64,000 bases of DNA. It comes from Leptospira kobayashii (GTDB taxonomy: Bacteria > Spirochaetota > Leptospiria > Leptospirales > Leptospiraceae). The DNA lies in assembly GCF_003114835.2 (NCBI RefSeq), contig NZ_AP025028.1, forward strand, positions 2,136,001-2,200,000, read 5' to 3'. Position numbers and translations under genes: made by a program. A model generated the notes under the pieces. The model saw only the letters and a program-made list of their open reading frames with translations, ran no database searches and had not been told where the DNA came from. Positions 9,634 to 18,156 of the stretch are shown one piece after another (positions within the stretch are counted from its first letter, which is position 1; each line of letters starts with the position of its first letter).

Positions 9634-10296
9634 TCAAGCAGGAGTCAGTTCTGCGATAAACAGTAAAAAAGGAGAATGTATGTTCTGCGTTTCTCTAAAA
9701 AATACTCTGGGATGGATTTGCTCCGGAGATTGCAAATAAAGATAGGAAGAAGTCTCTTTCCTGATATAGGCTCGGGTCAACCTGTCCGTTTTTTGAGAAT
9801 CGATCAGGAATTGGGAAAGTAGTTCGGACAAGCTGGTCGATTCCTCTTTATCCTTTCCGCTGGCGCAAAAAAATACTACCTTCTTCCCTGCACCGGAATA
9901 TTCCCAACGCAAAGAATGTTTCCAAGAACTTCCAAAAGAAAAATCCTTCTCATGGGATTCTTCTTCTCTTTCTCCGATCAAACTGGGAACAAAATCATCC
10001 GTAGTCAAAAAAGGATTGATTTGCAAATAATTGGTTTTGGAAAGATAGGATTTCCAGATACGAGGGAGTCCTGTTAAGGTCAATGGAATCCCATTTTCCT
10101 CGAAAGAAAGAAATGATCGAAGAGTTAAAAATGCCAAAAAAGAGGTATGAATCTGAGTCACACTTGTGAAGTCCCAAATTTCCTTTTTTTGCAAAGGAGA
10201 TAAGAACAAAGAATCCATCCCATAAAAATCCTGGTGGATGTATGGATAGAAAACGGAAGGTTCTAAGGATGAAATTTTGCCATCAGAGGAGCTCAC
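9634..10296 (-). CDS. Hypothetical protein with STAS-like N-terminal half
   Basis: No recognised name. Residues about 40-105 follow the STAS pattern: IWDFTSVTQIHTSFLAFL (strand, turn, helix), then GIPLTLTGLP, then a helix and INPFL. The serine that is phosphorylated in anti-sigma antagonists has no clear counterpart. The C-terminal half (about 110-220) is rich in serine and charged residues and has no family I can name. The start used is GTG at 10294-10296; its ribosome-binding site is poor, so the true start could differ. The fadD terminator lies 39 bases upstream, so the gene is probably transcribed separately. Confidence 0.65.
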   Translation of the reverse strand: MSSSDGKISSLEPSVFYPYIHQDFYGMDSLFLSPLQKKEIWDFTSVTQIHTSFLAFLTLRSFLSFEENGIPLTLTGLPRIWKSYLSKTNYLQINPFLTTDDFVPSLIGEREEESHEKDFSFGSSWKHSLRWEYSGAGKKVVFFCASGKDKEESTSLSELLSQFLIDSQKTDRLTRAYIRKETSSYLYLQSPEQIHPRVFFRETQNIHSPFLLFIAELTPA

Positions 10297-10334
10297 CTTG
10301 AATCTATCGGCAGAAGATAAAAAAAGAGACAGGC

Positions 10335-10359
10335 AAAAAAAAACCGCTCTTCCGAGCGG
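10335..10359 (-). terminator. Rho-independent terminator after the acyl-CoA synthetase gene
   Basis: On the minus strand a CCGCTC-GGAA-GAGCGG hairpin (10344-10359) is followed directly by nine T residues (10343 down to 10335). The GGAA tetraloop and uninterrupted T tract are classic. It lies 35 bases beyond the stop of the synthetase gene and before the STAS-like gene. Confidence 0.93.
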
Positions 10360-10394
10360 CTTTGATTCGAAAAAATCGGGCTATGAAAAACCGA

Positions 10395-12329
10395 TCACTC
10401 CGCTGCGTAAAGCGATGCGATCTTATCTTTATATTTTTCAGTGATCAAATGACGTTTCATTTTATGAAGATTTGTCATCTCATCCCCAACTTCAAATTGT
10501 TTTGTAATCAAAAAGAAAGGAGTTACTTGTTCGAAAGATTTGAAACCTGTTTTAACATTATTCAAAGCCTTGATTTCTTTTTTGTAAAAATCGATAACCT
10601 TAGGATTCTCAATCAACTTTTGTTTATCGGTCTCACTGATCCCGTTTTCCTTTGCCCATTCTCCCAATTTCTCGAAATCAGGGATCACGATCGCGCCTAG
10701 ATTTTTTTGATCTTGGCCGATGACCATGACTTGAAAGATGTAAGGAGATTCGGTGAGTTTATTCTCGATTGGAACCGGCTCTACGTTTTCACCACCCAAA
10801 AGAACTACAGTATCTTTCGCGCGACCAGTGATGGTTAATGTCTTTTTAAAATTGAACATACCGATATCACCGGTGTCCATCCAACCGTCTTTGATCACCT
10901 TCGCTGTGGTTTCCGGGTTTTTATAATAACCTTTCATCACTTGCGGACCGCGTAGATGAATTACACCTCGAAGCCCGAATTTTCCCGCGATCAGCTTTTG
11001 GTTGGCATCCATATGCGCTAATACTTTTCCGGAATCGTCACGTAATTGAACTTCAGAACCGGGAGTGATTACACCTACGGAACCTTGAACCAAATGTTTG
11101 AAAGTTCTTACGGAAATCACCGGAGAAGTTTCAGTCATCCCGTATCCTTCCAATACATTGATCCCAATATCATTGAAGAAAGCATCTACATGTTTTTGCA
11201 AAGCTCCACCACCGGATACGGAAGCTTTTAACTCTCCGCCGGTTGCTTCTCTGATTTTAGAAAGAACGATGAGATCCAAAAGGAAATACAACGGTGCTGT
11301 CAAAATCGCAATTACCAGGTGATAGACTCCCAGAAAAAGAGAGGCAATCGGATTTCTTCCTGTGTAATCCACTTGGTTTCCTTTTAGGAAACGCACGGAA
11401 GCATTGAAATGTTTTGAAAAGAAATATGCTAACTTGAACAAACCTCTTCGGATAGCAGGTGTTTGTTTAGGATCGCTGATACGCGTATAAATACCGTTGT
11501 AAATACTTTCCCAAAGGCGAGGCGCGGAAGCCATAAACGTAGGTTTGGCTTTTTTCATATCGTCTCTTAGATCGCGAACATTCGTATAATAAGTGGCGCA
11601 TCCGGCTGCAATCGCCAAATATTCGAACACTCTTTCAAACACGTGCCAAACAGGAAGAATGGATAACATTCTTTCTTCGGAACGAATTTGGATCATGTTT
11701 GATAAAATGGAACTTGTCTGATGAAGCATATTGGAATGCATCAGCATAACGCCTTTTGGCATTCCCGTAGTTCCGGAAGTATAGATGATTGTAAAAAGAT
11801 CGTCGGGTTTAATCCCCTTCATGCGTTCTTCTGCTTTTTTAGAACCCTTGTCTCTCAGATCCTTTCCTTTCGAAAGAAGTTCATCCAGCTTGAGGACACC
11901 GGTAGCAGTGGACTTTTTGTCCATAATCACGATGGTTTTTGCAAATTCGAACTGAGAACGGTTTTTTTGAAATTTCTCTAAAACTTTATCATTTTCTAAA
12001 AATACAACTTTAGCTTCACAGTGATTTAGAATATAAACGATTTCTGAATCGGTAACATCCGTTCCACGAGGAACGTCCGCCGCACCGGCGATAAGAATAC
12101 CATAATCACTTACAATCCATTCCAAACGATTGTCTGCAATCAAAGCGACATTTTCGCGAGCTTGGACTCCAAGATCAATCAAGGCTTCCGCTAGATTCAA
12201 TCCTAAATCGTAGACTTCTTTAAAAGTCGTTGGCTTATAATTTTTAGTTTCGTCTTTGCTAAAAAACGCTGGGCGATTCCCAAATTTTTCAGCACTCTGC
12301 TGGAAGAGTTCGGGCAAATTGGCTGGCAT
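10395..12329 (-). CDS. fadD: Long-chain acyl-CoA synthetase (AMP-forming)
   Basis: Activates fatty acids to acyl-CoA through an acyl-adenylate. The 644-residue protein is an ANL-superfamily enzyme: the P-loop-like A3 motif [13 protein letters not shown] is near residues 185-197, the A5 motif GYGMTETSP near 395, and the A7/A8 region has MDTGDIG and [15 protein letters not shown]. The length and a hydrophobic segment near 325-350 ([21 protein letters not shown]) fit the large membrane-associated ACSL-like group. Leptospira grows on long-chain fatty acids, so such enzymes are central to carbon supply. AAGGAG before the ATG supports the start. A dyad in the leader (12375-12406) may be regulatory. 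Confidence 0.92.
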   Translation of the reverse strand: MPANLPELFQQSAEKFGNRPAFFSKDETKNYKPTTFKEVYDLGLNLAEALIDLGVQARENVALIADNRLEWIVSDYGILIAGAADVPRGTDVTDSEIVYILNHCEAKVVFLENDKVLEKFQKNRSQFEFAKTIVIMDKKSTATGVLKLDELLSKGKDLRDKGSKKAEERMKGIKPDDLFTIIYTSGTTGMPKGVMLMHSNMLHQTSSILSNMIQIRSEERMLSILPVWHVFERVFEYLAIAAGCATYYTNVRDLRDDMKKAKPTFMASAPRLWESIYNGIYTRISDPKQTPAIRRGLFKLAYFFSKHFNASVRFLKGNQVDYTGRNPIASLFLGVYHLVIAILTAPLYFLLDLIVLSKIREATGGELKASVSGGGALQKHVDAFFNDIGINVLEGYGMTETSPVISVRTFKHLVQGSVGVITPGSEVQLRDDSGKVLAHMDANQKLIAGKFGLRGVIHLRGPQVMKGYYKNPETTAKVIKDGWMDTGDIGMFNFKKTLTITGRAKDTVVLLGGENVEPVPIENKLTESPYIFQVMVIGQDQKNLGAIVIPDFEKLGEWAKENGISETDKQKLIENPKVIDFYKKEIKALNNVKTGFKSFEQVTPFFLITKQFEVGDEMTNLHKMKRHLITEKYKDKIASLYAAE

Positions 12330-12374
12330 TATTGACTCCTTTCTGGATCACAAATGTAAAAAAGGTAACTCAAG

Positions 12375-12406
12375 AGGACTAATTTTGACACACCCAGTCA
12401 AGTCCT
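12375..12406. promoter_or_regulatory. Nested inverted repeat in the fadD leader
   Basis: An outer pair AGGAC (12375-12379)/GTCCT (12402-12406) encloses an inner pair TTGAC (12385-12389)/GTCAA (12397-12401). It lies 46-77 bases upstream of the acyl-CoA synthetase ATG. It may be an operator or an RNA hairpin in the leader; no regulator can be named. Confidence 0.4.
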
Positions 12407-12523
12407 TTTCATCTTTAACATTGAATTAGTTTTTTAATTCATTGTATTTTCGTTATTGTGCAGTGCATATTAGCCAATCAAATACTTAATCAAAAACTAA
12501 TTCCCGCCAAACAAAGATATTTA

Positions 12524-12540
12524 GCAGTGCACAACACTGC
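12524..12540. repeat. Perfect 6-bp inverted repeat between tlpA-like gene and fadD
   Basis: GCAGTG (12524-12529), CACAA loop, CACTGC (12535-12540). The core GCAGTGCA recurs once more about 70 bases away near 12458. There is no T tract on either strand, so a simple terminator is unlikely. The repeated core within the 219-base fadD upstream region suggests a protein-binding site. Confidence 0.4.
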
Positions 12541-12548
12541 ATCACAAT

Positions 12549-13049
12549 TCAATCATTCCAAAGACGAGATCGAATGAGTAGTCCGGCAAGGTCTTCCGCT
12601 TGTAATCCATACTGTCGATAGACAATGGATCCGTCCTTCCCAAAAACAAGCAAACAAGGCATCCCCTCTACTTTATAATTTTCCACTAACTTCCAACCCC
12701 CATCCAAAACAGTCGGGTAATCCATTTTCCAATCTTTCCTGTGTTTTTCTATGACTTCCTTGGAAAGATCCGTGTCAGTGTTCACCCCATAAAAAACAAA
12801 ATCGCTTCCCTCTTTCGATTTTTTCCAAGCATTCACAACCGGAACCGCCTTGGTACAAGGTTCACACCAAGTCGCCCAAAAATCCAAGACAACTACCTTT
12901 CCTTTGAAGTTTTGGAAGTTTACCTTTTCTTCGGTTGTAGTTGATAACTCCAAGTCCATTAAGCTTTTTGTAGGATCTTGTGTATTTTTGCAAAAAGTGA
13001 GAGAGCTAAAAACTATCGGAAATAATATGGAAATTGAGAAATATCTCAT
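12549..13049 (-). CDS. TlpA/ResA-like thioredoxin lipoprotein
   Basis: Probable periplasmic thiol-disulfide oxidoreductase. The signal peptide ends in a lipobox (SSLTFC) near residue 20, so it is likely lipid-anchored. The thioredoxin fold shows FKGKVVVLDFWATWCEPC with active-site WCEPC near residues 58-62, and the cis-proline region VEGMPCLLVFGKDG near 128. An extra cysteine stands directly after the cis-proline (GMPC). TlpA-like proteins usually reduce cytochrome c apoproteins or copper-site proteins; the partner here is unknown. The gene start is only 14 bases from the start of the divergent gene at 13064. Confidence 0.85.
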   Translation of the reverse strand: MRYFSISILFPIVFSSLTFCKNTQDPTKSLMDLELSTTTEEKVNFQNFKGKVVVLDFWATWCEPCTKAVPVVNAWKKSKEGSDFVFYGVNTDTDLSKEVIEKHRKDWKMDYPTVLDGGWKLVENYKVEGMPCLLVFGKDGSIVYRQYGLQAEDLAGLLIRSRLWND

Positions 13050-13063
13050 AGGATCAGCTTTTT

Positions 13064-13477
13064 TTGAATTTTCGACCTTACAACTATTTCTCGTCTCTTC
13101 CCGAGTGGAAAAACTATAACACTGGCAACTGGCAGGGCAAAGGGATTTCCATGATCCTGCAAGACAAAGAACCGTATGAAAAAAACATACAAACGCTAGT
13201 TATTTGGAAGGAAAAAAAGAACTTATATTCCGTTACTTTCTTTCGTGAAGGGATAAAAACAAAAGCTGATTGGACGGAAGAGGATATTATCGAAATCTTT
13301 GCTGACAAGATTCGAATCTCTGATCATTCCAAAGAATGGTCTTTTCAAATTCAGGCGATGACGGAAGATAAATTCCACCTACACGTCGAATCATTGATTC
13401 AGAAAAATCTGATTTTATATTCTGGAATTGTGGAAAGAAAAAAGAATTTGTTTCAGCGTTATTTTAATGTTTTTTGA
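13064..13477 (+). CDS. Hypothetical protein, lipocalin-like N-terminal motif
   Basis: Unrecognised 137-residue protein without signal peptide. Near residues 21-27 it has GNWQGKG, the GxWxGxG pattern seen at the start of lipocalin/FABP-like and heme-binding beta-barrels, followed by alternating strands (LVIWKEKKNLYSVTFF). The start chosen is TTG at 13064, the most upstream start in frame after a stop at 13049, with AGGA about 10 bases ahead. An ATG at 13151 has a good AGGGA but would remove the GxWxGxG motif. It ends inside the convergent glycosyltransferase gene (19-base overlap), and its start nearly touches that of the divergent thioredoxin gene. Confidence 0.6.
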   Translation: MNFRPYNYFSSLPEWKNYNTGNWQGKGISMILQDKEPYEKNIQTLVIWKEKKNLYSVTFFREGIKTKADWTEEDIIEIFADKIRISDHSKEWSFQIQAMTEDKFHLHVESLIQKNLILYSGIVERKKNLFQRYFNVF

Positions 13478-14589
13478 AACGCTTTTTCGGTAATATTTGC
13501 CGTATTTTCCCAAGTAAAAGAAGAAATATCGGAAGTCGGCAGAATGGGATTTTTATAAAATTTCAAAATCTCGTTCGCCCATTCCTTCGCATCCGCATCG
13601 GTTTTATAAGGCAAATAAGTAACCCCGGTTCCACCAATCTCTCTAAACGTAGGAATATCAGAAACCATACAGTATTTTTTCTGATATATCGCTTCCAACA
13701 TGGGAATCCCAAAACCTTCGTAATGCGAAGCAAATAAAAAGAGACCCGCATTTTTATAAATATGTTGCAAATCAACATCGGCAATCGAATCCAAAATATG
13801 TAAATCACCGAATAACGATTGTTCCTGTCTCAATTCTTCGATAAATTCCTGGCTTTCCCAACCGATCTTACCGACGATCACCCAATTCTGATGTTCTTTA
13901 GGATTCAGCCTTCTATATTCCCGAAATACCTTCAATAAGAAAGGATAGTTTTTTCTAGGTTCGATTGTTGATACCGAGAGTATGTAATTTTCTCCCAAAT
14001 CGGTCACTCTTCTGGAAGGAGTACCGAGAAGTGCCTGGTCGATTTCCTTTTGATTCACTCCCGGATAAGATACCCCTGTTTTTTCGGGATCATATCCAAA
14101 AAAGGAACACATATCTTCGCTCGTTTGTTTGGAGATGGAAAGAATATGGGAGGCTCTGTTTACGGAATATCTTTGAAACATTCTTTGTTGAATCCGGGCC
14201 AAAGGTCTCATTGTTTCAGGATAAAGATAAAGAACCAGATCGCAGTAAGTTAAAACCGCTTTCAATTTGCGTGGTAAAAAAGGAGGAAGAATCTGCTGGG
14301 AACCCCAAAACAAATCCAATTTAAAAAATCGAAAAAGAATAGGAAGAAACAGATTATAATAAATCCCTCCTTTCCATTTGAAAATCCCCCCTCGCGAAAC
14401 GAAGGTTATATTGGGCAAGGATAAAACAGAGTCGTGATCCTTGTGGATCGGAAGATGGGAAAATAGATAAAAATGATATTTTTCAGGATTTGGAAATGCT
14501 TTGATGGTTTCCGCAATGAGCCTGCCCACTCCCGAAATTCGGGTGGAGAGCGGTCTTGCATCCATTCCTACCTTAATCACTTCTACCAT
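13459..14589 (-). CDS. Glycosyltransferase, GT4 family
   Basis: GT-B fold glycosyltransferase of 376 residues, probably adding a sugar to LPS or another surface glycan. The N-terminal region has the donor-side start GMDARPLSTRISGVGRL with the GVGR glycine-rich loop. The C-terminal half shows ILSVSTIEPRKNYPFLLKVF, VGKIGWE, and the conserved FASHYEGFGIPMLEAI, whose E-G-F-G-x-P-x-x-E is the GT4 nucleotide-sugar signature, near residues 285-297. It overlaps the upstream cysQ-like gene by 7 bases and is the last gene of the recN-to-glycosyltransferase run. The sugar and acceptor cannot be told from sequence. Confidence 0.92.
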   Translation of the reverse strand: MVEVIKVGMDARPLSTRISGVGRLIAETIKAFPNPEKYHFYLFSHLPIHKDHDSVLSLPNITFVSRGGIFKWKGGIYYNLFLPILFRFFKLDLFWGSQQILPPFLPRKLKAVLTYCDLVLYLYPETMRPLARIQQRMFQRYSVNRASHILSISKQTSEDMCSFFGYDPEKTGVSYPGVNQKEIDQALLGTPSRRVTDLGENYILSVSTIEPRKNYPFLLKVFREYRRLNPKEHQNWVIVGKIGWESQEFIEELRQEQSLFGDLHILDSIADVDLQHIYKNAGLFLFASHYEGFGIPMLEAIYQKKYCMVSDIPTFREIGGTGVTYLPYKTDADAKEWANEILKFYKNPILPTSDISSFTWENTANITEKAFQKTLK

Positions 14590-15455
14590 TTGTCCCTTAC
14601 TTTTGAAGTCAAAGACTCAACAGGAATTTTATCCAAAAGATAATCAACCGCATTTTTGGTTCCTGCTACCAGCCCGTACGAACGAGTGTCTTTATTATTA
14701 AAAGAATAGGATTCTTCGTTTTTTAAAGGAAAAAACCGAAAGGCTCGAGAAGAGAGGAGTGAAATTCCACCGCAAATATCCCATTCATTTTTCGGTTTCA
14801 AAGAAACAATCAAATCACCTACTCCTGCGGATAACAAACCCAATTTGTATGCGATGCTTCCCAAAGGAATCACTTCAAAATTTTCCTTCCAAGTGTCCTC
14901 AGAAAAAAGTCCTTCTTTCATCTCGGAAAGAGACACGAATAACTTTGGTTTGGTGCTTGATGCAAAAAAATTCCCTTCTTCCCGCGCAGGCTTGGATAAT
15001 TCGGATTCGATCAATTGTATGTTTTTAGAAGATAAAAAAGGGGCCGAAAGTTTTACAGAAAAACTGGCTTCATCTTTGGAAAAGAATTCTCCTGTTGCCG
15101 GATTAAAAATAACCCCCCAATAAGGTTCTCCGTTTTTCGCCAAACCTAAGCTCAACGCAAATTGACCGTTTTTCTTTACGAATTCGCGGGTTCCATCGAT
15201 CGGATCAAGAATCCAGACCCACTCTTTATCCAACCTTTCCGAATCGTCCTTTCTCTCTTCCGACAAAAACCCGTGATCGGGAAAATTTTTGGAAATTTGT
15301 TCGTAAAGTATATCATTCGCAAGTAGATCAGCCTCGGTAACCGGATCGTTTCCTCCCTTGTCTTTTACAAGAAAATCGGTCTGATAAATAGAGAGAATTT
15401 TATCCCCGGCATAAAGTACCCATTTCCAAACTTCCTCGAATTCTTTTTTGTCCAT
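14583..15455 (-). CDS. cysQ: Inositol monophosphatase-family phosphatase, CysQ-like
   Basis: Mg-dependent, Li-sensitive phosphatase of the IMPase/FBPase superfamily, most like 3'(2'),5'-bisphosphate nucleotidase, which removes PAP produced in sulfate assimilation. Motifs in order from the ATG at 15453-15455 (290 residues): DPVTEADLLAN, FLSEER with the metal-binding glutamates, the hallmark DPIDGTREFV, and WDICGG near the C-terminus. Upstream codons (frame open to 15521) overlap the preceding gene and look non-homologous. A TTG two codons before the ATG is also possible. Substrate assignment among the superfamily is inferred. Confidence 0.85.
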   Translation of the reverse strand: MDKKEFEEVWKWVLYAGDKILSIYQTDFLVKDKGGNDPVTEADLLANDILYEQISKNFPDHGFLSEERKDDSERLDKEWVWILDPIDGTREFVKKNGQFALSLGLAKNGEPYWGVIFNPATGEFFSKDEASFSVKLSAPFLSSKNIQLIESELSKPAREEGNFFASSTKPKLFVSLSEMKEGLFSEDTWKENFEVIPLGSIAYKLGLLSAGVGDLIVSLKPKNEWDICGGISLLSSRAFRFFPLKNEESYSFNNKDTRSYGLVAGTKNAVDYLLDKIPVESLTSKVRDKW

Positions 15456-15477
15456 CAGCAATAGATTCGAGTCTCCC

Positions 15478-15918
15478 TTATTTCGGAGGAGTAACGACTT
15501 TTTCATCCGAATGAGCCGCATTCAAATCAGCGCCATTCGGTTTTTCCAAAACCTTTTCCTCGAACGGGGAAATATAATAAGATTCGGGATCAGCGCTATA
15601 AGAGTAGGAAATAACGAAATTTTTATACTTCACATAAAGATTGTTAGTTCCTTCAGGTCTTTCTGTTTTTACATCTTGAAATTTTAAATCTTTTAACTCT
15701 TTTTTAGGCTCTCTCACTTTGCGGGCAAGAGTCACTCTTAAAGAATTGATCACATTGGTTTCAAAAATCTTTTTTTTCTCTTCCGGTGTGAGCTTTTGGT
15801 TGCGAAGATAATCTTCCAGCCTGGTGAACTCTTCCGCAAGGCCGCCTGTCTCTGCTGCTTGAGCAAAAAGAATCTGGCCGAAAAACAGCGTAAAAATAAG
15901 TAAAAAAAGAACTTTCAT
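15478..15918 (-). CDS. Hypothetical periplasmic protein
   Basis: Not recognised. The 146-residue protein has a clean signal peptide (MKVLFLLIFTLFF then LFAQA) with probable cleavage near residue 20, a helical charged segment about 30-90 (KLTPEEKKKIFETN), a strand-rich part (LYVKYKNFVISYSYS) and a disordered end finishing TPPK. No cysteine, lipobox or catalytic motif is seen. It lies 48 bases after uvrD and 22 bases before the cysQ-like ATG, so it is probably co-transcribed. It is likely specific to Leptospira and relatives. Confidence 0.7.
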   Translation of the reverse strand: MKVLFLLIFTLFFGQILFAQAAETGGLAEEFTRLEDYLRNQKLTPEEKKKIFETNVINSLRVTLARKVREPKKELKDLKFQDVKTERPEGTNNLYVKYKNFVISYSYSADPESYYISPFEEKVLEKPNGADLNAAHSDEKVVTPPK

Positions 15919-15966
15919 ACAACCTCCGAAGAAATGAGAACCGAATCAAGATCCGAAGGATCTTTG

Positions 15967-18156
15967 TTATAATATAATCTCCAAGGGAGTGTATGCCAAT
16001 AAGAATTTTTTCTCTACATGGCTTCCGAATACCACTTCCACTTTCTGATTGTCCCCTGATCCGGAGACCGACTTGATTTTACCCTCTCCGTACACTTTGT
16101 GACGGACTTTCATTCCCACTTTGTATGTGCCTGAATTTTTTTGGGAATGAATGGATTCGTTTTTTTCCTCTTTCTGGCTCGTCCGGGAAGCCTGCGGGGA
16201 ATGGCTTGGTTTCCTTACACCATAGCTGGATTCGAACCAATCCCCGCTCAAATGTTCAGAGGGGATTTCTTCCAGAAATCGAGAAGGAATTCTAGCTTCC
16301 ACTTCACCGAATTTGCGGGTATAACGGGAAAGGCTGATTTCCAAATGCTCACGTGCTCTGGTAATCGCCACATAACAAAGCCTTCTTTCTTCTTCCACAC
16401 CCTCTTTCGTATCACTCGCTAAAAAATGCGGGAATGTACCTTCTTCCATCCCTGCCAGGTAAACATGTTTGAATTCCAAACCCTTGGCGTTATGCACTGT
16501 CATAAGGATTACATAATCGGCAAGATCCTTTGTATTATCTTCACTTGTGATGAGTGAGATGTTTCCCAGATATTCTTCCAGACTCGGATTTTCCGAGTTC
16601 TCCTCGTATTCCTTGAGAGCGTTTACAAATTCGTTTAAGTTTTCCAATCGGGAAAATGCTTCTTCGGTATCTTCATTTTCCAAATACTCCCTATAACCGG
16701 ATCGTTCGATCAATTCATAAGCGATGTCGGACGCAGGTTCCTGTTTCTCATGATCGCTCATCAAATCTTCAAACAAAGTGGATAGGTCCTTTAATTTTTG
16801 TGCAGTTCCTTTTTTAATCTCCGGAATTTTCTTCGATAAACACTCGTAAAGCGAAATTCCTTCCTGGACGGAATAAGAAATCAATCTTTCCACCGTAGTT
16901 TCACCGATTCCTCTGGGAGGGGAATTGATAATCCTAAGGAGTGATGTGGAATCCAAAGGGTTGATGATAATGGATAAATATGCGATCAAATCTTTGACTT
17001 CTTTTCTGTCGAAAAAACGGAATCCACCGAATATTTTATAAGGAATCGCGTTTTTTCTGAAAGTCTCTTCAAAGTAGCGGGACTGACTGTTGGTCCTGTA
17101 AAAAATCGCATGTTCCGCATAACGAGAAGTAGGCTTCTTGTATCTTTTGATTTTTTGTAAAATTCCGTTGGCTTCTTCCGTTTCATTCTGATACAGAGTA
17201 ACTTTGATTTTTTCACCCGCAGGATTGTTTGTTCTCAAAGTTTTTTTCGTTCTGATCGTGTTATTGGCGATCACACTCGCTGCCGCATTGATGATCGTTT
17301 TCGTGGATCTGTAATTTTCTTCCAACTTAACGACAAGTGCTTCCGGATAATCCTTACTGAAGTTCAAAATGTTCGTAATATCCGCTCCGCGCCAGGAATA
17401 AATGGACTGGTCATCATCACCTACTACGCATAAGTTTTTCGTTTTGGAAGCAAGCAACTGCACCAGATGGTATTGGATTTTGTTCGTATCCTGGTATTCA
17501 TCCACCATAATATACTGCCAATAATTCTGGTATCTTTCCAAAACCATCGGATAATCCCGAAATAAAATGACTGTGAGTAAAATCAAATCTCCGAAATCGA
17601 CCGCATTTCGTTTCAGTTTTTCCTTTTCGTATTCCAAAAAAACATCCGAAATGGTACGGGCATATCCGTCATCCTGGTTCTTCCTGGAATACTCTTCCGC
17701 TGTAAGGAAAGCATCCTTTGCATGAGAGAAAGCATTGCTGAGATGGGAAGGTTTGAACTCTTTTGTATCCAAATCTCTTTTCTTTAAAATCTCTTTGATC
17801 AGAGATTCCTGCATATCGCTATCGTATACGGTGAAATTGGATCCAAGTCCGACGGACTTTCCTTCTCTTCTCAAAATATAAAGACAGAGCGAGTGAAAGG
17901 TTCGTATAAAAGGTTCGGAATCTCCTTTTTTAATTTCCAGAAGAGACTGGCAACGTTCCCTCATTTCTTGCGCGGCTTTATTTGTAAATGTAACCGCTAA
18001 TATACGGTTGGGAAAAACGGAGTGTTCCTTAACTAATTTGGCAATCCGGTAAGTTATGACTCTTGTTTTACCGGATCCGGCTCCCGCCAAAATCAAAACA
18101 GGACCTTCTACCGTCTGAACTGCTAACGCTTGTTCTTCGTTTAGGTCAGCATCCAC
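15967..18156 (-). CDS. uvrD: UvrD/PcrA-type DNA helicase
   Basis: Superfamily 1A 3'-5' helicase for nucleotide excision and mismatch repair or clearing of replication forks. At 729 residues it has all the motifs: N-terminal Q-motif NEEQALAV, Walker A GAGSGKT at 25-31, motif Ia TFTNKAAQEM, Walker B VDEYQDTN, motif III GDDDQSIYSWRGA, motif IV LEENYRS, motif V VHNAKGLEF and motif VI YVAITRA. The C-terminal 40 residues carry the PcrA-like Tudor segment (VGMKVRHKVYGEGKIKSV). The start is GTG at 18154-18156, overlapping the bamA TAG by one base (TAGTG). PcrA and UvrD cannot be separated by eye. Confidence 0.95.
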   Translation of the reverse strand: MDADLNEEQALAVQTVEGPVLILAGAGSGKTRVITYRIAKLVKEHSVFPNRILAVTFTNKAAQEMRERCQSLLEIKKGDSEPFIRTFHSLCLYILRREGKSVGLGSNFTVYDSDMQESLIKEILKKRDLDTKEFKPSHLSNAFSHAKDAFLTAEEYSRKNQDDGYARTISDVFLEYEKEKLKRNAVDFGDLILLTVILFRDYPMVLERYQNYWQYIMVDEYQDTNKIQYHLVQLLASKTKNLCVVGDDDQSIYSWRGADITNILNFSKDYPEALVVKLEENYRSTKTIINAAASVIANNTIRTKKTLRTNNPAGEKIKVTLYQNETEEANGILQKIKRYKKPTSRYAEHAIFYRTNSQSRYFEETFRKNAIPYKIFGGFRFFDRKEVKDLIAYLSIIINPLDSTSLLRIINSPPRGIGETTVERLISYSVQEGISLYECLSKKIPEIKKGTAQKLKDLSTLFEDLMSDHEKQEPASDIAYELIERSGYREYLENEDTEEAFSRLENLNEFVNALKEYEENSENPSLEEYLGNISLITSEDNTKDLADYVILMTVHNAKGLEFKHVYLAGMEEGTFPHFLASDTKEGVEEERRLCYVAITRAREHLEISLSRYTRKFGEVEARIPSRFLEEIPSEHLSGDWFESSYGVRKPSHSPQASRTSQKEEKNESIHSQKNSGTYKVGMKVRHKVYGEGKIKSVSGSGDNQKVEVVFGSHVEKKFLLAYTPLEIIL

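Noticed and set aside
12330..12548. Small gene in the 219-base gap upstream of fadD
   Set aside because: No frame with a start and ribosome-binding site of useful length; only dyads were seen.
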